Shown piece by piece: positions 13,543-18,072 of a stretch of 18,072 bases of DNA (position 1 is the stretch's first letter; each line of letters begins with the position of its first letter). The notes beneath the pieces are model-generated. The model had not been told where the DNA came from, ran no database searches, and worked only from the letters and a program-made list of their open reading frames with translations. This DNA is from an uncultured Treponema sp. (lineage in GTDB: Bacteria; Spirochaetota; Spirochaetia; Treponematales; Treponemataceae). Where the stretch lies: positions 1-18,072 of the forward strand of contig CAMVJE010000027.1 of assembly GCA_947167745.1 (NCBI GenBank). Reading direction: 5' to 3'. Made by a program: the position numbers and the translations under genes.

Positions 13543-15735
13543 ATGAAATTGAAGAAAGAAAAAGCAGCAAAAATTCCGAAGTCTCCCAAAACTCCTAAGG
13601 CACCGAAACCGCCAAAGGCAGCAAAGATCAAGCTCCCTAAAAGCAAATTTTCAGAATCACTGGCCTTTAAATTTGAAAAGGCAGTTTTTCTTCTTCTTCT
13701 GGTTTTCTTCTCAGCTCTTGTTTTCATTCTTGACTTTACAATCAGCCGCGACAGTATTGAAACTTACTCAACTATGTTTGGTTCACTTTCAGAACGGACT
13801 TCTACAGCCCTCACCTACTGGATTAACGGCTACTTCAAAGATTTGCGCGTATTTACCAAAAACGAAATATTCCTTGAAGGAGATGTCCAGAAAGTATATG
13901 AGTATATTCTCAACAATCCAACCCTTATAGGTGATGATTTTGAATATGTCGGTGTATGCGGAATGGACGGACAGATGTACACTTCAAGAAGTGAGACATT
14001 CAATGCAAGCAATTCAGAATACTACAATGCCATCATCAATAAAGGAATGGGTAGCTTTGTCTCAAATCCGGAGAAATCTCCTATCACTGGCGATTATCTT
14101 TTCTATGTAGCTCTTCCATCAATTGACAACCGGGGCAAACTTTTCGGAATCTTCATCGGAGCCGTTAAAATTTCCGATATTCAGATTCAATTTGAAAAAG
14201 TAAAAGTCGGCAAAAACGGTTATGCATTTGCCCTCGACGAAAATGGAACTACAATCGCAACTCCTGATCAGTCAACCCTTATGGAGAATTTATCGCTTCA
14301 GGACGATGAAACTATAGGGCTTATCGGTTACAGTAATCTGGCCCACGAAATGACAATGGGTAATAACGGTGTCGCAAAAATTAAAAATACAAAAACCGGC
14401 AAAACTGACTATGTTTTCTACTATCCGATTTTTGAAACAAACTGGTCGCTTGGACTTTCCATTCCCGAAAAGGAAGTTCTTGCTTCTGCCAAAAAAAGCG
14501 GACTCAATATTGCCGTAATCAGTATCGTAATCGCTATTCTTCTCATAATTTTTATCGCAATTTACATGAAGCAACTCCTCAAACCGCTTCTTCTCCTTAA
14601 TTATTCAATCAAAGAAATTGCAAAAGGTGATGCAGACTTAACTAAACGCCTTGAGATTAAATCAAAAAATGAAATTGGTGGCGTTGTAAGCGGATTCAAT
14701 ACATTTATCGAAAATCTTCGTGTAATCATAAGCGAAATAAAGAATTCAAAAAATGCACTGCAGGCCGTTGACAGGAATCTGCAGCTCACCACAAGAGCGA
14801 CAGGAATTTCAATTGACCAGATTTCTTCTGATATGAGCAATGTATCAATGGAAATCGACAATCAGAGTTCAAGTGTCGAGCAGACTGTCAGTTCAGTCAC
14901 TCAAATTGCAAAAAATATCGAAAACCTCAACCTGATGATTGAGAATCAGTCTAGCGGTGTAAATCAGGCAAGCGCAGCCGTCGAACAAATGCTTGGAAAT
15001 ATCATTTCAGTCTCAAAAAGCACAGAAAAAATGGCCGAAGCTTTCGAACAGCTTGAACTTTACACTCAGAGTGGAATTCAAAAGCAGAATATCGTAAACG
15101 AACAACTTGCGACAATCGAAGAGCAAAGTCACACTCTTATGCAGGCAAACAGAACCATCAGTAAAATCGCAAGTGAAACAAATATCCTGGCCATGAATGC
15201 TGCAATCGAAGCGGCCCATGCAGGCGTAGCGGGAGCTGGATTCAGCGTAGTTGCTGATGAAATCCGTATGCTCTCAGAAACTTCTGCCCGTCAGTCAAAA
15301 GTCATCGGTGCAGAACTTAAAAAGATTCAGCAATCAATTACAACAGTCGTTGCGTCTTCTGAAGAAGCAAAAGCTGCCTTTAATTCAGTAAGTACAAATG
15401 TTCAGAATACCGACCAGCTTGTACGACAAATTCGCGGTGCAATGGAAGAAAGTGAAGTCGGAAGTCATCAAATCACAGATGCTCTCAAAATGATGAATGA
15501 TTCCACAACCGAAGTACGCACTTCATCTCAGGAAATGTCTGCCGGAAACCAAACAATTCTGGATGAAGTTAAAGTTCTTCAGGATGCTACAAAAATTATC
15601 AGGGAAAGCATTGGGCGAATGTACGAAGGTGCAAATCAAATAGTCAAAAACGGCACAACACTTTCAAATATTTCAACCACCATGGAAGGCTCAATTAAAC
15701 AAATCGGAAGCCAGATTGACCTTTTCAAGGTTTAG
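13543..15735 (+). CDS. Methyl-accepting chemotaxis protein, 730 aa
   Basis: This is a transmembrane chemoreceptor controlling CheA. A cytoplasmic tail of about 35 residues is packed with Lys (14), Pro (7) and Ala. Next come TM1 (about 46-65), an extracellular double-Cache-like ligand domain (about 66-315, with [16 protein letters not shown]-type strands and a membrane-proximal repeat [15 protein letters not shown]), TM2 (about 320-343), HAMP (about 344-397) and the signalling hairpin. The tip is [19 protein letters not shown] (around 543-561) followed by [14 protein letters not shown], close to the universal QTNLLALNAAIEAARAGE. No CheR-docking pentapeptide ends the protein (…QIDLFKV). The ligand is unknown; Cache domains often bind small organic molecules. 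The stop overlaps the stop of the convergent ModF-like gene. Confidence 0.93.
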   Translation: MKLKKEKAAKIPKSPKTPKAPKPPKAAKIKLPKSKFSESLAFKFEKAVFLLLLVFFSALVFILDFTISRDSIETYSTMFGSLSERTSTALTYWINGYFKDLRVFTKNEIFLEGDVQKVYEYILNNPTLIGDDFEYVGVCGMDGQMYTSRSETFNASNSEYYNAIINKGMGSFVSNPEKSPITGDYLFYVALPSIDNRGKLFGIFIGAVKISDIQIQFEKVKVGKNGYAFALDENGTTIATPDQSTLMENLSLQDDETIGLIGYSNLAHEMTMGNNGVAKIKNTKTGKTDYVFYYPIFETNWSLGLSIPEKEVLASAKKSGLNIAVISIVIAILLIIFIAIYMKQLLKPLLLLNYSIKEIAKGDADLTKRLEIKSKNEIGGVVSGFNTFIENLRVIISEIKNSKNALQAVDRNLQLTTRATGISIDQISSDMSNVSMEIDNQSSSVEQTVSSVTQIAKNIENLNLMIENQSSGVNQASAAVEQMLGNIISVSKSTEKMAEAFEQLELYTQSGIQKQNIVNEQLATIEEQSHTLMQANRTISKIASETNILAMNAAIEAAHAGVAGAGFSVVADEIRMLSETSARQSKVIGAELKKIQQSITTVVASSEEAKAAFNSVSTNVQNTDQLVRQIRGAMEESEVGSHQITDALKMMNDSTTEVRTSSQEMSAGNQTILDEVKVLQDATKIIRESIGRMYEGANQIVKNGTTLSNISTTMEGSIKQIGSQIDLFKV

Positions 15736-17330
15736 CGAGCAATTATCTGATACATTGGCGATTCACCTGGCTTTAGTTCCAGAATGTGCTTTTCGCAGGG
15801 CAGGGCTTCGCTTGGGTCGTGGGTGACATGAAGGATTGTTGTAGTTCCTGTCTCGGCTACGGTTTCGATTAAGTCCAGGATTTTCTGGCGGTAGTTTTCG
15901 TCGAGACCGTGGCATGGCTCGTCCAAAATCAGGATTTTCGGAGCTTTTACCGCAGCTCGCAGAATCAAAATTGCCCTCTGCTCACCATAACTCAGACTTC
16001 CAAAATTTTCGTGTTCACGACCTTCAAAACCGCCGAGTTTGAGCCACAATCTTGCCGCCTGAATCTCAACATCAGTTTTCTGCTCGTACAAGCCGATTGA
16101 ATCCTTGAATCCTGAGATAATTACGCTTTCCAGGTCAGTACCGCCGACCATTCGGTATTCAACATGCCAGCGGTAGCTTACGATTCCCAGATTCTTCTTG
16201 ATGTCCCAGATTGTCTCGCCAGTCCCCCGTTTTCGGCCGAAAAGCCAGACATCGTTACAGAAAACCTGATGATTGTCGCCGGTAATCAGCTCAAGCAGGG
16301 TGGTTTTTCCGCTGCCGTTAGGGCCCCGGATAAGCCAGTGCTCACCTCGTTTTACTTCCCAGTTGAAATCAACAAGAACCCGATGGTCGTCCCAGCCTAC
16401 ATTCACATTGTTCATTTTTACGAGAGATTCTGACTTGTCGCCATTAGCATTTTCTTCATTATTCTGCAAAACTTCTGTCTCGCTCTGGATTTTCTTTAAT
16501 TCAGCGATGAAAGCATTTTTTTCAGTCTCGCGGGATTTTGCCTTTTGGGCCTCACGCTGAGAAATCAGTTTTTCATATTCAGATTTTGTTCCAGAGAAAG
16601 AAATCTTTGAGTCAGCAAATTCAAGCACATTCGTAATCGTGTCTGGAATTTCGTGGTAACGCTCCATCCCGAGAATAATCGTTGTGCGCGGGTCTTTTGA
16701 ATCAGAATTCTTCTGCTTTCCGACGATTGTCTTAAAGAATTCAAGGAGAATCGAGCGGCTCTGGGCATCAAGACCGGCAAAAGGATCGCTTAAAATAAGA
16801 AGCTTTTTCCCTGAAAGAAGGGCACGGCAAAGCAAAGTCCGCCTGATTTCACCAGTGGACATGAATTTAAGCCCCCGGTCAAGGATTTTCTCCACGCCGC
16901 AGAGCTTTACTTCAGGCAGAGTCTCAAGCCGCTGGGCAATGGCCGGCAAAGGAAGATGACGGTGCTTTGCGTCAGGCCCGCCCAAAACCTCGCAGATAAA
17001 ACGCCGGCCTGTTCGTCCCTCGTCAATCTTGTTGATGTACTCGCTTTCGTCTAAATCACGCTCTTGTTGAATCAGGCTGGCAGCCCGCTCCAAGGAGACA
17101 ATCTCAACCGAATCCTCAAAATGAGTTGAATAATCGCCCGTGGTATCGTTGGGCAAAATCTGCTGTTCACCAGCCAGAGCACGCAAAAAGTCAGCCTTGC
17201 CGCCACCGTTCGGCCCGATTACAAGCCAGGCCTCGCCAGAGCGCATTTCCCAGTTTAGGGAAGCGATTTTTGTTCCGTGCAAATCCTGTACACGACAATT
17301 GTTTATGTAAATCAGGGAATTTTCTTTCAT
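15732..17330 (-). CDS. modF: ModF-like tandem ABC ATPase, 532 aa
   Basis: Two ABC domains are fused without membrane segments. NBD1: Walker A GPNGGGKA (39-46), signature MSTGE (157-161), Walker B LLILSDP (177-183). NBD2: Walker A GPNGSGKT (336-343), signature LSYGEQ (446-451), Walker B LILDEP (467-472), H-loop His504. The segments [19 protein letters not shown] and GFKDSIGLY match E. coli ModF (linked to molybdate transport, not proved to transport). In NBD1 the usual Ser/Thr after the P-loop Lys is Ala46, and the DE pair is Ser181-Asp182, so ATP hydrolysis at that site is doubtful. A charged linker (about 255-300) joins the domains. No permease is nearby. The start has no Shine-Dalgarno and a TATACT nine bases upstream. 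Confidence 0.85.
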   Translation of the reverse strand: MKENSLIYINNCRVQDLHGTKIASLNWEMRSGEAWLVIGPNGGGKADFLRALAGEQQILPNDTTGDYSTHFEDSVEIVSLERAASLIQQERDLDESEYINKIDEGRTGRRFICEVLGGPDAKHRHLPLPAIAQRLETLPEVKLCGVEKILDRGLKFMSTGEIRRTLLCRALLSGKKLLILSDPFAGLDAQSRSILLEFFKTIVGKQKNSDSKDPRTTIILGMERYHEIPDTITNVLEFADSKISFSGTKSEYEKLISQREAQKAKSRETEKNAFIAELKKIQSETEVLQNNEENANGDKSESLVKMNNVNVGWDDHRVLVDFNWEVKRGEHWLIRGPNGSGKTTLLELITGDNHQVFCNDVWLFGRKRGTGETIWDIKKNLGIVSYRWHVEYRMVGGTDLESVIISGFKDSIGLYEQKTDVEIQAARLWLKLGGFEGREHENFGSLSYGEQRAILILRAAVKAPKILILDEPCHGLDENYRQKILDLIETVAETGTTTILHVTHDPSEALPCEKHILELKPGESPMYQIIAR

Positions 17331-17339
17331 AATGAGGAA

Positions 17340-17348
17340 AGTATAGCG
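17340..17348 (-). promoter_or_regulatory. -10 box directly before the ModF-like gene
   Basis: On the minus strand CGCTATACT lies nine bases from the ATG at 17330 with no purine-rich ribosome site between. A transcript from it would have a leader of zero to about three bases. Confidence 0.45.
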
Positions 17349-17416
17349 GGAAAATGAAAAATTGAAAATGGAAAGGTGAAAGTTGGGCGCTCCCCTCAGA
17401 CATTTCTTCGCAATTT

Positions 17417-17425
17417 TGATATACT
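17417..17425 (+). promoter_or_regulatory. Extended -10 promoter of the secreted esterase gene
   Basis: TGATATACT is an extended -10 box that ends seven bases before the ATG at 17433, the same spacing as at the polymerase gene. No Shine-Dalgarno and no good -35 are present. Confidence 0.5.
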
Positions 17426-17432
17426 TACACTC

Positions 17433-18072
17433 ATGAATTATTCTTCAAACATTCGCTTATTAAAACTTCTTTCTATATTTATTGCACTTTCTGTCTGCAC
17501 GCAGCTTTCCGCAAAAGACTATGCGCAAAAAATCTTCCTCTGGGATGGCGTTCCCAAAATGGAAACCCAAAAGCGGGACACGATTCTCTACTACTGTCCG
17601 CCAAAAAAAACGGCTTCTGATGAAAATATTTCTTCCCAAAATGCTGACTCTCGCTCCCTACCAGCCGTGATTATCTGTCCGGGGGGAAGCTATCATCATC
17701 TTGGAATGAGCCACGAAGGCTTTGCTTCTGCCCGCTGGTTTTCTTCACAGGGATTTGTAGCCTTTGTTTTGCAGTACCGGGTTGCTTACAACTGCCACCA
17801 TTATCCTGACCAGCTCGAAGACATCCAGATGGCAATCGTCTATATACGGGAGCATGCGGCTGACTTCAACATCGATAAAAGCAAAATCGGTGCAATCGGC
17901 TACAGTGCGGGCGGGCATCTGGTCACTATGGCAGGCGAATTTGCCTCAAGTCACAATGAGCTTCCAAAACTCGGAATTGAAACGAGCGAAAGTGTACGCC
18001 CCGATTTCGTCATGCCTATTTACCCGGTCGTTACCATGCAGGACGACATAGGCCATAAATGGAGCCGACGGA
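17433..18072 (+). CDS. Secreted alpha/beta hydrolase (esterase/xylan esterase-like), N-terminal part
   Basis: The gene is cut by the right edge; 213 codons are visible. The N-terminus is an export signal (basic NIRLLK, hydrophobic LLSIFIALSV, cleavage likely at LSA before KD). The mature part is an alpha/beta hydrolase of the BD-FAE/acetyl-esterase type: IICPGGSYHHLG (oxyanion hole, HGG-like GG) and IGYSAGGHL with the nucleophile Ser in G-x-S-x-G. The Asp and His of the triad should lie beyond the window. Such proteins deacetylate plant polysaccharides or small esters in gut and rumen bacteria; that use here is inference. The ATG was chosen because the signal peptide begins there; the coding frame upstream is not supported. 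It is divergent from the ModF-like gene. Confidence 0.8.
   Translation, partial: MNYSSNIRLLKLLSIFIALSVCTQLSAKDYAQKIFLWDGVPKMETQKRDTILYYCPPKKTASDENISSQNADSRSLPAVIICPGGSYHHLGMSHEGFASARWFSSQGFVAFVLQYRVAYNCHHYPDQLEDIQMAIVYIREHAADFNIDKSKIGAIGYSAGGHLVTMAGEFASSHNELPKLGIETSESVRPDFVMPIYPVVTMQDDIGHKWSRR

Noticed and set aside
1..18072. CRISPR arrays, rRNA and tRNA genes
   Set aside because: No regularly spaced direct repeats and no rRNA or tRNA signatures were seen on reading both strands.

Overview
The window looks like a chromosomal segment of a Treponema-type spirochaete of moderate to low GC. The pointers are two tandem CNNM/CBS 'hemolysin' genes behind a lipoprotein, a chemoreceptor with a treponeme-like signalling tip, a SlyX gene behind an unrecognised 671-residue protein, and mixed TTG/ATG starts. 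Species cannot be fixed from the sequence, and every family assignment here is from recalled motifs rather than a search.

Positions 1-1157 are accessory debris. They hold the tail of an unrecognised gene, a 75-residue protein built from two copies of a Cys/His mini-domain, the last turn of an Xre-type repressor, about 175 bases of successive inverted repeats, a frameshifted relic resembling the phage-linked PBECR4 family, a GC-rich palindromic element and a strong hairpin terminator. Positions 1158-2737 hold a Y-family DNA polymerase with an overlapping YolD-like partner, a pair best known from Firmicutes and probably acquired.

Positions 2769-7765 contain a small GlsB/YeaQ-type membrane protein (minus strand), then a plus-strand operon of a thioredoxin-fold lipoprotein that has lost its CxxC and two CNNM/CBS/CorC-HlyC transporters. 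Convergent to it is a minus-strand operon (6806-9373) of a beta-CASP metallo-beta-lactamase RNase and a membrane-anchored serine hydrolase. Divergent from that is a plus-strand operon (9496-12801): a DUF2804-like protein, the 671-residue unknown and SlyX. A 150-bp nested palindromic repeat (12811-12960) separates this from a convergent four-helix membrane protein.

Positions 13543-18072 carry a methyl-accepting chemotaxis protein with a Lys/Pro tail, a convergent ModF-like double ABC ATPase whose first nucleotide site looks degenerate, and the divergent start of a secreted esterase cut by the window edge. The polymerase, the ModF-like gene and the esterase each have TATACT seven to nine bases before ATG and no Shine-Dalgarno, suggesting leaderless mRNAs. 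I see no complete new multi-gene defence system. The most unexplained parts are the structured relic at 489-951, the duplicated Cys/His protein, and the DUF2804/671-residue/SlyX operon.
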